A program made the translations under genes and the position numbers. Below the pieces are notes generated by a model, which saw only the letters and a list, made by a program, of their open reading frames with translations, was not told the DNA's origin and did not search any database. Shown here in pieces: positions 33,567 through 43,846 of a stretch of DNA of 52,496 nucleotides. Origin of the DNA: a virus; the IMG/VR virus record IMGVR_UViG_3300028045_000022, positions 1 through 52,496 of that record; one strand, given 5' to 3'. Positions within the stretch are counted from its first letter, which is position 1, and each line of letters opens with the position of its first letter.

Positions 33567-36500
33567 CTACCCCAGTTCTGATAACATTGCTGTTATAAGT
33601 CCGTTGGTAACTGTAATTGTTTTACCATCATTACTTGTAAAGCTACCACTTGCACCTGCCGTTCCACCAACACTATAAGTAGCTGAGTCAGTATCACCAC
33701 TAACTGCAAGGTCTTTGTATACTCTTGTATCGCCATCTCTGTCAATTTCAAATAACAGTTTAGCATAGTCTCTAAATGAGTAGGCAACTTTTCCAGCAAG
33801 AGTAGTATGCTCTTTACCTCCAGCAGAATCATCATCTTCTCTAACAGTGAATATCATATCAGAGTCAACCATTCCGTTATTGGTTACTGCACCAATAAGT
33901 AGTCCAATATCAGATATTCCACTTCCTTTAGCTAATATACTTGGCACTCTATATATAGATGAGCCATTTACTATTTGCAGAGTACCATTAGCCACTGCTG
34001 AGGCATCCCAACCATTACCAGTGTTCGGCAATATTGTAAGGTCTTTTCCTGATATATCTCCACCAACAGCGAGGTCGCCACCAACATCAAGGTCGTCAGT
34101 AATTTCAACATCGCCAACTACATCCAGTTCAGCAGAAGGTGTATCTGTTCCAATACCAAGATTATTATTAGCATCGAGTACCATACCAATAACACTACCT
34201 GTACCAAAAAACATATCACCGTCTTCGTAGTTTAGGACATACGCAGTAGTAGGACCAGATAACCCAATACCTAAACCACTGTATAAATCTGTTCCTGAAT
34301 CTGTATTGGTAATCTTAATTAAGTTGGTGTTCGAACTAGCGTTATGCACATGTAGCGGTTGCGCAGGGTCTGCTAATCCGACACCTATATAACCACCATT
34401 AAAGTATGAAATACCATTACCATTAATATTAACAGTATCAGCAGTAGATGTTCCTTTGAGTGCTAATAAACCTGAAGTGTCAGTGTTCTCAAACATATAG
34501 CCAAACAGGGTTCCACTGGCTGTGCGTTCAAGTGCTAATGCTGGTGCACCTACACTATTATTTTTTACAATCAATGGATATGATGAAGCAATTGTTGCTC
34601 CACCAACAGTAAGGTTGTTAGTAACATTAACGCCACCAGCAGGACCAGATTCTATAGACAACTTTTTAGTGCCTTGTGTCCAGAAATCCAACTCACCGCC
34701 TGTTACTGTGTTCTTAACTGATACATCGTTGGATTGTGCTCCAGACGCTGAACCGTAGGCAACCATTACACCAGCAGTTGCACCGTTGCTCGTGTTTAGC
34801 GATAATACTGAGTTTGCATTTGTGTTAGAGCAGGTAGCATTGATAACAGCAGCAGTGGCATCACCAACTGTGAGAACTCCACCAACATCGGCATCTCCAC
34901 CAACATCTAAGTCGCCATTGAGTATATCAACATCACCCAAATTGTCTATAGTTATTCCAGCATTTGAGTTTGCAATGAATGTCATTACATCGGTGTTGTG
35001 GTTATAAGTAATCTGACCTACTGTATTGCTTGCTTCATCACCAAATAGCATGTATTGTATTGAGGTTGATGGACTCAGAAATTGTAAACCAGTGGAACTA
35101 CTATTTTCTACAACCAAGTCAGTAACAGAGGACGCACCGATTGCTCCAGCCGAACCCGAAAATACATGAAGCCTCTCATCAGGAATTGCTGTTCCAATAC
35201 CAACATTACCACCACCAAAACCGAGAATCACATCTGATGCTGTATAGTTGTTGATATATGTACCAGCGTCTGAATCCATAACTAAATACTTACCTGTAGC
35301 ACCTGCAATAGATGCCTCTCCACTTTTACGCTCAATGGTAATTGCTGGTGAAGCGGTTACGCCATCACCAACGGTTAGAGTACCACCAACAGTAAGGTCG
35401 TTAGTAATGTCTGCATCACCTAGCATATCAATACTTTTATCATCATTCATTACCATTGCAATATCTAAAGAGTCGCCACCATTGACATAAAAATTCAATT
35501 TGCCCTTTAGTGCTGATGGTGTAGCTTGTGTAATTACGCCCTGCATTATTCCATGGATGTTGGTATTTGACAACGCCCCTGTACCTGTCATAAGGTATAC
35601 ACCATTAGCACTATCTACGGCTTCAGCACTATTTCTGAGTGCTAATATTGAACCATTACTACCTGAGTTGCTTACGATAGATTCTATCGCCACATTTGCC
35701 TCGCCTAAACCATCTCCAACTACAACCCTGCCGCCAACATCAAGGTCGCTAGAAATATCTACATCGCCAGTATTATTAACTGTAAATAATTCGTTACCTC
35801 CATCATCCCCAACTGATAGAATATCTTGATTTTGAGTTGAATGACCTTTTACTCTGAGTTGAACATTATCGTCTCTACCATCAATGAAGACATTGCCGTT
35901 AATTCCTGCTGCATATGACTCTGACACTTCTATGCTCTTAGTGGTTGTTCCAATAAGCACTCTTTCACCTGTGGAACTTAGGGTTACTTTAGCGTTTCCC
36001 GTAGGGTTTCCAATGGAAGAACCATCTCCAATTATAACCTCGCCATCAACAGTGAGGTCGTTAAAAACCTCAGTATTCCCTGCACCGTCAATGGTGAATA
36101 GGTCAGTACTATTCCAACTCTCTACTTCTAATATATTTGAAGCTGTTTGAGTGGAATGCGCTTGAACCTTCAGTTGGACCTCATCCGCAGTTCCATCAAT
36201 AAATGTTGCTGAGTCATTCACGCTATCAACATACGATTTGATTGCTGATTGAGTTACAAGGCGAGTGTTTGTAGGAGTAGTAAAGCTAGTATCTGTTGAT
36301 ATATCGTTTACACTTACACTTCCTGAAAGGTCAAAAAAACCACCAACAGTGAGAGATCTTAAAATGTCAACATCTCCTGTAGAGTCTATAGTAACCCTGG
36401 TAGCATCATTAGTGTTAATAGCCATGCTGTCGGTTGCGTTGTCGTAAGCTATTTTACCAGAGGAAACATTGTCTCCTAAGCCTAGCGTAGCCACTGAGGA

Positions 36501-39500
36501 AGCGCCAGCCTCAACATAAACACCTGCGTTCGCACCATACGCTATTGTTACCCTGTCGTCAGCAGTTGCAAAGTTCCCTGCAGTCAATACTCCTGCTACA
36601 TCTAAGTCGTCTGTAATATCAACATCGCCTTCAAACTTAGAATCACCAACAACATGAAAATCAGTATCAGGTGTGATATTGTGTACACCCACTCTATCGG
36701 TGGTATTGCGAATCGTTATTGCTCGCTCTCCTGTGCTTGAATATAAATTAGTATAATCTGCCCCTCTTTGTAATAGTGAGGCACCCGAACCATCATTTAG
36801 CCTTACACTTGTTTGGTTAATTAATAATGCATTATTACCACCTAAGTCAACTTGAAGATATTCAGCACCTGTAGTACCATTAAAGTTCATATTTGCAGAG
36901 CCAGTACCATCACCTGTTAAAATTATATTTGGACCATTGTTATCTTTTCTTATTGTGTTAGCCTCAACTGTATTGGCTGTTGCAATACCTGTAACCGTTA
37001 GGCTGCCATCAACATCTCTTGTACCATCAGCCAATAAATATTGTGTATGGTCATCGTCGTCTAAACCTGTTAATGCTCCATGATCTACAATACTACCAGC
37101 GACAGCAGTTCCAATAGATGATGTTCTCCAATCAATAATCATAGCTGCACCTTCAACTTGCTCATAATCCCAAGTGTTATTACCACCTCGAACAATTGCT
37201 GTTGCAAGTGCTTTATATTCAGGAAAAGTTAATCCTGTTGTAGTTATTGTATTTATTTCACTAGCAGCAGCTTCTCTAGCAGCATTTCTAGCAGTATATA
37301 AATTTTGACCAACTACTGTAAATATTTCCTTATTATTAAAATCTAAAGTACCAAAATAATGATATAGTACATAATTATTATTCGGTACATCCTTAAGTGG
37401 TTCTATCGCATCTGTAATATCATTATATTGTGGTTGACCGCCACCATCTATAGCTACACCTGAATCGAAGAAATCAGAATCCCATTCTGGTGTTACAGCA
37501 TCATATTCATACCATACTGATGATATTTGATTATTAGCAGCATTAGGAATGTCTGATATATTCCATCTAATATCTTCGTCCCAAATGAGACCACCACCAA
37601 TACTAATTTCTTTAGTATTATTTACGGGAACTACTAACAACCCCTCATTACCATATCTAGTACCAGTTGCTAAATGATTATATAAATGTGTTTCCCAATT
37701 CATTAATCCGTGAAATTCAAACGATTCTTTCATTGCTGCATCTCTAGCTTTATTCCACACTATTTCAGCTACAAATACATTATCTCTAATTATTGTATAA
37801 ACATTAACTGTATTAGCTGCTTCGACAGTAAGTGTACCTTCAGCATCTGAGAAATAAATCCAGTAAGATTTAGCAGTTGTTGGTATATCTACTGTTATAG
37901 CGTCAGTAGTTTTATTCATTACTTTTTCCGCACCTCTATAATAATACTCATATGTCGAATCAATAGCGTCTATAGTAAAAGAACCAATACCACCAGTACC
38001 ACCAGTTGGATCAAATGACATAGAAACTTTATCTTGTTGCCATTCTCCATTTGCTAGAGATTCAGTATTATATCCATTATTTGTTACTGCACCTTCAGCG
38101 TTAATCGCAAGTTCATCAATAGCGTCTTGTATATTGCTAGAACTTAAACTAGATGTGAAATTCTCATATGTAACTTCATTACCAGCTATATAACCTGATG
38201 ACCAAACTACACCATTTGATCTCATATATAATCCACTAATAGTAGCTGTTAGATTATTATCTACATCGTGCAATTCATATAATTCAAAACCATTTTGCGG
38301 ATTAACAAAAATAGCACCATTACCATTACTTTCAATAACAATAGTTCCAACTATAGAACCGTGTGCTGGTGAATCTGGTTGTGTAGTTTGCCATTCCCCT
38401 GATGTAACTGATGTCCACACTGTTGCACCAGCATCATCGCCACCCGTTACGTCCGTATTTAGATTACGAACAAGTCCAAACGTAGTAACCCAACCTTGAT
38501 CACCATCAGCAATAGCGTGAGTTGTCATACCTATAATATCTTGCGTTTCCTCAGAAGCAGCTGAAGTTAATTGTATTGTCGCTCTTTGTCCTTGTGAACC
38601 ATTAATATAAACAATTTTTCCATCACCGATATCAGATCCAGTATTATTTAATACTCTTACCCAATTTTCTTGACCAAGTTGTAATATCGAATCTGGTACA
38701 TCTGTTTGTAAATTTAATGTATGATCGTCAGAATTATACCAAACCGCGCCTTCTTCTGTAGGATCATCACCGCCAGATTGTTCGAAATGAACCCACTCTG
38801 CATGTAATCCGCTAACAGAACCTTGATACCAACGACTTGTCGCTTCATCACCAAATGATATGTTATCAGAAGTTGGTAAAATATAATTTCCAGATTCATA
38901 TATATTATTAAACGTTGGTATTTGTCCTGATAAAGTAATGATTTCACCATCAATATAATTCTTAGTAGCTAAGTCTGAATCTGCAACAGGATCTACTCCA
39001 CCAACTGGTCCAGTAAAAGGAATAGCGCCATCATCAGTTACATAATTACTTGGACCACCACAATTAGATTCATATCCAGTTCCAACAAAATACGCTTCGG
39101 TAATGGTAACGCCACTATTGTTATAATAACTATACATATTTATAGCGGTCTCAGCAGGAGAAAATGATCCAGACCTAACAAGTGTTTCTGTTAATACACC
39201 TTGTGTTACAGTTGTAGTCATTGTTAATTGACCTGGTGTATTAAAATCTAATTCAACTACAAAATCAGCAGGAACATTATTTACAAATGTAACAGAACCA
39301 TCAACTCTTGAACCGTTAAAATATGTAGCCAATACTCCACCTATTAATCCAGTTCTAGTATTCGATGTTAAAGAACCACCAATATTTAAAGAGTTTGCTC
39401 CACTATCGGGTTGTGCGTCAGGATCAGTCCATTTAATTCTAGCAAAGGTTAGGTCGTATACATCAACATTTGAACCATTCGCTCTAAATATAGAATACTG

Positions 39501-40685
39501 TCTATTAGAAGTAATACCTAAAGGATCTAAATCAACGGAACCGTCACCATTAAATGTGTAGTCAGTAGAAAATTTATAATCAAAATCGACAGATGTAAAA
39601 GCTGTAGCGCCATCTGCTGTCAGACCTCTTGAAAGATATGTTCCACTAATTGGACAATTAGCGTAACCATCACTAGTCGCAACATCAGCTTTTAATGCTA
39701 GTTCAGTTGTTATTTTATCTGCTGACCATAATATATCATCGTCTGTATTATCATCGTCAACTTCAAATCCTGAATCTGTTAAGTTACCATTAGAATTTAA
39801 TGCTGCTAGATTACCATCTGTAGCACCTGACACTTTATCTGCCTTGTCCTCTAATGCAGTATTGAAGTCTGTAGTAGTTACATATGTTTCTTCATTGCCT
39901 AAACAATCACTTTCAAAGTCCGTTCCTACAACATACAACTCATTAAATGTTATTCCATAGGCGTTATCTGCCTGATTATAAGCTATACCAATTGTGTTGT
40001 CACCTGATGTAGTTCCTGTGTGCTGAACTGTTTCTATTGTTGCACCTTGAGTTACTGTTACAGTTACAGTAGTAGTTGCACCGTCAATTACAACGTCTAC
40101 TTCCCAATCTGATGAATCAGGTTGAGCAAATACCGTAGTACCTTGCTTCAGGTTGCCATCGATATAAATGCTGATCTTATAGTTAGCCGAAGTTACCCAA
40201 TTAAACTCGCTTTGCCAATTCCAAGTAAGCTTAGACGGTCTAGTGCCATCAAACATCTGCTCTTTTGTATACTTCATGTGAAATGACTTTACTTTAGTCA
40301 TGTCTATGATGGAACCCTGAGAATAGAATTCTATATCATCGTTTGATGTTCCAGTAGGATCGAAGAACATAGAACCATCAACATTATAAACAAGATCTGA
40401 TACTGGATTGCCTAACCATTTGATGTCATCACTTGAAAACGCCGTTGCTCCACCTTCCGTCAGACCTCTCGCGAGATATGTTTCACCGATAGCACATGAA
40501 CCATAACCTTCCATAGTCGGTACATCAGCTTTAGTGGCTAATGCTTCTTGTACAGATAATCCTGTAACTATATCTGTTGCTAACGCTGTAGATATATTAT
40601 CTGATACACCACTAATTGGTAAACTTTCACCATCTATTGTGTCTCCTATTAGGAAACCATTTTTAATTTTAAATTCATTAGACAT
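33567..40685 (-). CDS. very long tail fibre protein with repeated beta modules
   Basis: The start MSNEFKIKNGFLIGDTIDG (site GGAG in the upstream ATGGAGAG) gives 2372 aa. Two diverged copies of a domain of about 190 residues lie at the N-terminus, opening YGSCAIGETYLARGLTEGG and YANCPISGTYLSRGLTADG. Residues about 1203-1225 have DHGALTGLDDDDHTQYLLADG, a joint seen in many phage fibres. The C-terminal half is built of at least eight repeats like DVDITDDLDVAGVLTAGN and DADITNDLTVGGTLTVGDG, mixed with NVGIGT.IPDERLHV motifs, as in trimeric beta-helical fibres. The reading frame is intact. The last half and the N-terminus are richer in G and C than the middle, suggesting that modules were swapped. 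It probably binds the host surface. Confidence 0.8.
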   Translation of the reverse strand: MSNEFKIKNGFLIGDTIDGESLPISGVSDNISTALATDIVTGLSVQEALATKADVPTMEGYGSCAIGETYLARGLTEGGATAFSSDDIKWLGNPVSDLVYNVDGSMFFDPTGTSNDDIEFYSQGSIIDMTKVKSFHMKYTKEQMFDGTRPSKLTWNWQSEFNWVTSANYKISIYIDGNLKQGTTVFAQPDSSDWEVDVVIDGATTTVTVTVTQGATIETVQHTGTTSGDNTIGIAYNQADNAYGITFNELYVVGTDFESDCLGNEETYVTTTDFNTALEDKADKVSGATDGNLAALNSNGNLTDSGFEVDDDNTDDDILWSADKITTELALKADVATSDGYANCPISGTYLSRGLTADGATAFTSVDFDYKFSTDYTFNGDGSVDLDPLGITSNRQYSIFRANGSNVDVYDLTFARIKWTDPDAQPDSGANSLNIGGSLTSNTRTGLIGGVLATYFNGSRVDGSVTFVNNVPADFVVELDFNTPGQLTMTTTVTQGVLTETLVRSGSFSPAETAINMYSYYNNSGVTITEAYFVGTGYESNCGGPSNYVTDDGAIPFTGPVGGVDPVADSDLATKNYIDGEIITLSGQIPTFNNIYESGNYILPTSDNISFGDEATSRWYQGSVSGLHAEWVHFEQSGGDDPTEEGAVWYNSDDHTLNLQTDVPDSILQLGQENWVRVLNNTGSDIGDGKIVYINGSQGQRATIQLTSAASEETQDIIGMTTHAIADGDQGWVTTFGLVRNLNTDVTGGDDAGATVWTSVTSGEWQTTQPDSPAHGSIVGTIVIESNGNGAIFVNPQNGFELYELHDVDNNLTATISGLYMRSNGVVWSSGYIAGNEVTYENFTSSLSSSNIQDAIDELAINAEGAVTNNGYNTESLANGEWQQDKVSMSFDPTGGTGGIGSFTIDAIDSTYEYYYRGAEKVMNKTTDAITVDIPTTAKSYWIYFSDAEGTLTVEAANTVNVYTIIRDNVFVAEIVWNKARDAAMKESFEFHGLMNWETHLYNHLATGTRYGNEGLLVVPVNNTKEISIGGGLIWDEDIRWNISDIPNAANNQISSVWYEYDAVTPEWDSDFFDSGVAIDGGGQPQYNDITDAIEPLKDVPNNNYVLYHYFGTLDFNNKEIFTVVGQNLYTARNAAREAAASEINTITTTGLTFPEYKALATAIVRGGNNTWDYEQVEGAAMIIDWRTSSIGTAVAGSIVDHGALTGLDDDDHTQYLLADGTRDVDGSLTVTGIATANTVEANTIRKDNNGPNIILTGDGTGSANMNFNGTTGAEYLQVDLGGNNALLINQTSVRLNDGSGASLLQRGADYTNLYSSTGERAITIRNTTDRVGVHNITPDTDFHVVGDSKFEGDVDITDDLDVAGVLTAGNFATADDRVTIAYGANAGVYVEAGASSVATLGLGDNVSSGKIAYDNATDSMAINTNDATRVTIDSTGDVDILRSLTVGGFFDLSGSVSVNDISTDTSFTTPTNTRLVTQSAIKSYVDSVNDSATFIDGTADEVQLKVQAHSTQTASNILEVESWNSTDLFTIDGAGNTEVFNDLTVDGEVIIGDGSSIGNPTGNAKVTLSSTGERVLIGTTTKSIEVSESYAAGINGNVFIDGRDDNVQLRVKGHSTQNQDILSVGDDGGNELFTVNNTGDVDISSDLDVGGRVVVGDGLGEANVAIESIVSNSGSNGSILALRNSAEAVDSANGVYLMTGTGALSNTNIHGIMQGVITQATPSALKGKLNFYVNGGDSLDIAMVMNDDKSIDMLGDADITNDLTVGGTLTVGDGVTASPAITIERKSGEASIAGATGKYLVMDSDAGTYINNYTASDVILGFGGGNVGIGTAIPDERLHVFSGSAGAIGASSVTDLVVENSSSTGLQFLSPSTSIQYMLFGDEASNTVGQITYNHNTDVMTFIANSNAGITIDNLGDVDILNGDLDVGGDADVGGVLTVGDATAAVINATCSNTNANSVLSLNTSNGATAGVMVAYGSASGAQSNDVSVKNTVTGGELDFWTQGTKKLSIESGPAGGVNVTNNLTVGGATIASSYPLIVKNNSVGAPALALERTASGTLFGYMFENTDTSGLLALKGTSTADTVNINGNGISYFNGGYIGVGLADPAQPLHVHNASSNTNLIKITNTDSGTDLYSGLGIGLSGPTTAYVLNYEDGDMFFGTGSVIGMVLDANNNLGIGTDTPSAELDVVGDVEITDDLDVGGDLAVGGDISGKDLTILPNTGNGWDASAVANGTLQIVNGSSIYRVPSILAKGSGISDIGLLIGAVTNNGMVDSDMIFTVREDDDSAGGKEHTTLAGKVAYSFRDYAKLLFEIDRDGDTRVYKDLAVSGDTDSATYSVGGTAGASGSFTSNDGKTITVTNGLITAMLSELG

Positions 40686-40713
40686 AATTTCACTCTCCAT
40701 TATGCTTTAGTTA

Positions 40714-40735
40714 AAAATGAGGACCGAAGTCCTCA
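40714..40735 (-). terminator. terminator between the two fibre genes
   Basis: Minus strand: GAGGAC-TTCG-GTCCTC followed by ATTTTTAAC. No new promoter motif precedes the 2372 aa gene, so partial read-through may set the fibre ratio. Confidence 0.75.
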
Positions 40736-40741
40736 ATAATA

Positions 40742-42700
40742 TTATAATGCTGGTAATACATATGCACCAGTACTATTAGACCAAAATGTTCCATTAAACC
40801 AAATTGGGTATCCTAAACTTGTATTAAAATATTGTGTACCTGTTGTCACTACACCAGAAGGTCTATCTGCACTTAAACCATAAGATACCTGCGTATCAAC
40901 ATAATTCTTAGTAGCAAAATCATCTGAATCTACTGGATCGTCACCTTTTACTCTGGTTTCAAAATGAAAAGTATCGTTATCACCATTAAATTCAAGTTTT
41001 CTAGTTATTCCTGATGCTGTCATTGCTAAATATGGATTAAATAAACCTGTCGGATATGCAGGAATTGTATTTTCTGTTTCATCATTAACATTTAATGTTA
41101 TTCTATTATATCCACTAGGTGTTATATAATCGACTGTTCCAACTGAACCATTCGAATCTGTACCAATCGTTAATATATCTCTATATAATCTAGCCATTAC
41201 TCTATCAGCTATTTTTGTATCATCGTTAAGTATTAAACCACTACGAGTATATTGTGCCGTTGGTACACTACCTGATCCTTCAATTGAATCTATATAATCA
41301 TATAAGAAATAACCAGCACTTCCAGTACTTGATATATTTTTACCATTAGAGTAAGTATAGAATGCACCTGGATTAATTAAAAATGATGCGCCAGTTTCTA
41401 ATGGTGCGGTAGTAGTTCCATCTATATCACCAACTGCTAATTGATAATATCCAGAATGTGTATATATAATATTACTATATGAATACCAATAGTCAGAAGA
41501 ACTCATATTAGCATCAACATAACCTTTTGTTGTTAATACTTGATCAGATGCTGCATCAATCATATCATTAGTTGCTTCATCACTAAATGCTAAACCACTA
41601 TTTGTAACTCTAAAAGCATTTAATAATCCACTACTACTTGTACCAATACCAATCTCAAATATTGATTCTTCTTGTGGGTCATTATATTTACCTATTGCTG
41701 TCATATAATCATTATATGCTACTGTAAAATATCCACCAGCATGAGAATAATCGCCATTGGCTATAGAAAAATGACCTTCAGCATGTGCCGAATTAGCATT
41801 AGCCTGAGTACCATTACCTTCAGCATGTGAATAATTACCACTAGCTCTAGTACCAGCACCTTCAGCGTGTGAAGAATTTCCAATTGATGTTGTTGCTTCA
41901 CCTTCAGCATGAGAATATATTCCACTTGTAATAGTATATCCACCTTCAGCATGTGACGAAGCACCTATAGCTTGAGTATTTTCACCTTCAGCATGTGAAG
42001 CATAACCATATGCTTTAGTAATTACACCTTCAGCATGTGCACCTGGTCCACCATCAGTATAAGCCGTAGTGTGAAATCCTTCTGCGTGTCCTGCATAAAT
42101 TCCAGATACTACTGAACTGTCACCTTCAGCGTGAGAAGCAATAGCATATGCTATAGTTCTCATACCTTCAACATGTGAATAATCACCATAAGCAATTGTG
42201 TTATATCCTTCCGCATGCGACGCATCGCCACTAGCCACAGAATAATGACCTTCAGTATGTGAAGCATAACCATATGCTTTAGTTCTCATACCAGTAGCAT
42301 GACTAGTTGATCCTAATGCTCGAGATCCATCACCAAATGCGTGAGCATAATGACCACTAGCATATGTATTTTGACCTGTAGTAAATGAATAAACACCTTC
42401 TGCTCCACCAAGATTACCAGATGTTGTATTTGATAAATCTACAGCGTCTAAACCAATAGTAGTTTTATAAGTTTTATCCTGCGATGATATAGCATAACCA
42501 TTATCGAATTGTATTAATTCTCCACTACCTGACGGATTCTCATATATATAATGTAATACGCCACTTTCATCTTTATATCGTAATGCGTGATTAGAAGGAT
42601 CTTCAGTTGACCATGTTGGCTCTCTATTATACTGAACAGCATCTATTTGTGAATTAGTAGCTTCTAACATCAGATATATACCACTTATATATTGAGCCAT
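40742..42700 (-). CDS. tail fibre/adhesin with trimeric-autotransporter-type head repeats
   Basis: The start MAQYISGIYLMLEATNSQID follows GGAGAAAATT, giving 652 aa. Residues about 100-335 consist of roughly fifteen 14-16 residue repeats of the form SHAEG..T.A.G..., the YadA/Hia-type head motif that forms a left-handed trimeric beta-roll. A joint with DDEATNDMIDAASDQVLTTKGYVD follows, then a domain with TRSGLILNDDTKIADRVMARL. The C-terminus is ADRPSGVVTTGTQYFNTSLG, then YPIWFNGTFW, a closing motif common in fibres of varied phages. It is probably a trimeric fibre that acts with the longer fibre gene downstream. It is the first gene after the 42.8 kb terminator/promoter pair. Confidence 0.85.
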   Translation of the reverse strand: MAQYISGIYLMLEATNSQIDAVQYNREPTWSTEDPSNHALRYKDESGVLHYIYENPSGSGELIQFDNGYAISSQDKTYKTTIGLDAVDLSNTTSGNLGGAEGVYSFTTGQNTYASGHYAHAFGDGSRALGSTSHATGMRTKAYGYASHTEGHYSVASGDASHAEGYNTIAYGDYSHVEGMRTIAYAIASHAEGDSSVVSGIYAGHAEGFHTTAYTDGGPGAHAEGVITKAYGYASHAEGENTQAIGASSHAEGGYTITSGIYSHAEGEATTSIGNSSHAEGAGTRASGNYSHAEGNGTQANANSAHAEGHFSIANGDYSHAGGYFTVAYNDYMTAIGKYNDPQEESIFEIGIGTSSSGLLNAFRVTNSGLAFSDEATNDMIDAASDQVLTTKGYVDANMSSSDYWYSYSNIIYTHSGYYQLAVGDIDGTTTAPLETGASFLINPGAFYTYSNGKNISSTGSAGYFLYDYIDSIEGSGSVPTAQYTRSGLILNDDTKIADRVMARLYRDILTIGTDSNGSVGTVDYITPSGYNRITLNVNDETENTIPAYPTGLFNPYLAMTASGITRKLEFNGDNDTFHFETRVKGDDPVDSDDFATKNYVDTQVSYGLSADRPSGVVTTGTQYFNTSLGYPIWFNGTFWSNSTGAYVLPAL

Positions 42701-42771
42701 AATTTTCTCCACTTATTTATAAAATACATATAGTATTAAAATGATATCAAATGATATCTTATTTTCTACTC

Positions 42772-42781
42772 TATAGTATAG
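42772..42781 (-). promoter_or_regulatory. putative late promoter merged with terminator T-run
   Basis: Minus strand: CTTTTTTTATACTATACTATAGAG; the terminator's T run and the promoter motif are only 3-4 bases apart. It precedes the 652 aa fibre gene by 72 bases. Confidence 0.55.
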
Positions 42782-42791
42782 TATAAAAAAA

Positions 42792-42811
42792 GAGAAGCTT
42801 TTACGCTTCTC
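42792..42811 (-). terminator. rho-independent terminator after the DUF1353-like gene
   Basis: Minus strand: GAGAAGC/GCTTCTC, 7 bp with a 6-base loop, then a run of seven T that leads straight into the next promoter motif. Confidence 0.85.
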
Positions 42812-42825
42812 CCTTTATCTAATCA

Positions 42826-43344
42826 TTATATAATTTTAGTACTTTTATATTCTACAAAATCTAACATATATAATCTACTCTTCCTATATCGCCACCATCT
42901 TATTCTTCCTACTAGCGAGCTAATTCCTAACCACTCCAACGCTCCGAGCGGCACGGGGAGGTCAAAATACCGAGAAATCCAATAATACATACGATTAACA
43001 TCTCTAAATCCGATTGGTTGTATACCAAACATATAATCATGTATCATACTCGCTATCTCTGTCCGTGGATCATCATTATCCTTTAACGCTTTTATTATTC
43101 CTGGAGTCGAACTTAAATCCCATATGTATCCTCGCTTAAACAATATGTCATACCTATATCCATCAAATTCATACTTGACCCTTACTGGATCAAGTAAGAT
43201 TCGATAAGCATTCCTATTCCGCATCCTCAACTTCGGTAAATCTATATGCTCACCCTTAAAACTAACTACAACTCTATCATAATTATATTTACTCAAAGTC
43301 GTTGTCTTTACTTCTCCATCTATATCCATGTCATCTATCTTCAT
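42826..43344 (-). CDS. DUF1353-like phage protein
   Basis: The 172 aa product has the core of the DUF1353 family found in many tailed phages: YDILFKRGYIWDLSSTPGIIKAL, then PRTEIASMIHDYMFGIQPIGFRDVNRMYYWI. Other members have a similar D-S-P pattern followed by a helix with HD and a later R..N or D. The His-Asp pair (residues 112-113) could bind metal, but the biochemical role of the family is not known to me. The end is basic (IRWWRYRKSRLYML). GAGGAG lies upstream. It is the last gene of its unit. Confidence 0.75.
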   Translation of the reverse strand: MKIDDMDIDGEVKTTTLSKYNYDRVVVSFKGEHIDLPKLRMRNRNAYRILLDPVRVKYEFDGYRYDILFKRGYIWDLSSTPGIIKALKDNDDPRTEIASMIHDYMFGIQPIGFRDVNRMYYWISRYFDLPVPLGALEWLGISSLVGRIRWWRYRKSRLYMLDFVEYKSTKII

Positions 43345-43357
43345 CTGTTAACTCCTC

Positions 43358-43846
43358 TTATCTTAATAATATATCACTTATTAGGTCTTCTTGATTTTCT
43401 ACTCTGGTTTCTAACCGCTGTATGCGGTTTAACAATTCAAATATGTTACAACTTTGCTCCAAATCTTCAGATATATATGAGAAATCACCATTAACATTAA
43501 TTATCATACTATCACCAGTTATATTACTAGTTATGTGAAATACAGGATCTATATATTCAGCACTACTACTATCTACACCTACTGCAGACATTGGTGTTGA
43601 TTCTAAGTGCTGAATATAGTCGTGTAGATACACGTTTGTACCATCAGTTGTTGTTGTCATTGTTGATGAAATAGTATGAGCTGGCCCGCTCGTACTACTC
43701 GCACCTAAACCAGACCAAGATGCATCTGTTGATATACCGTGTCTATTTGTTAAATAATTCTCTACAGCAACATCCATATTTAATATATTATCTCGATATC
43801 GTAACCGAGCACCTAATTCATTTGCCGAAGCATATTTTAATTCCAT
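43358..43846 (-). CDS. hypothetical structural-type protein, 162 aa
   Basis: The product starts MELKYASANELGARLRYRDN after AGGAGAAATAG. It has an N-terminal helix, a Thr/Ser-rich middle (ISSTMTTTTDGTNVYLHDYIQHLE) and a heptad-like coiled coil at the end (ELLNRIQRLETRVENQEDLI). It lies one base from the end of the 82 aa gene, which is also helical; a small fibre-attached or trimer-forming protein would fit the neighbourhood. No family recognised. Confidence 0.75.
   Translation of the reverse strand: MELKYASANELGARLRYRDNILNMDVAVENYLTNRHGISTDASWSGLGASSTSGPAHTISSTMTTTTDGTNVYLHDYIQHLESTPMSAVGVDSSSAEYIDPVFHITSNITGDSMIINVNGDFSYISEDLEQSCNIFELLNRIQRLETRVENQEDLISDILLR

Noticed and set aside
34522-36447. 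Series of open frames on the plus strand opposite the fibre gene
   Set aside because: They lack ribosome binding sites, mirror the repeats of the fibre gene and have Ser/Pro-rich shadow composition; they are antisense by-products.
33567-40685. Frameshift or fusion of several fibre genes
   Set aside because: The frame is continuous from the ribosome site to the stop and the domain joints are typical of long fibres; composition change points to recombination, not error.
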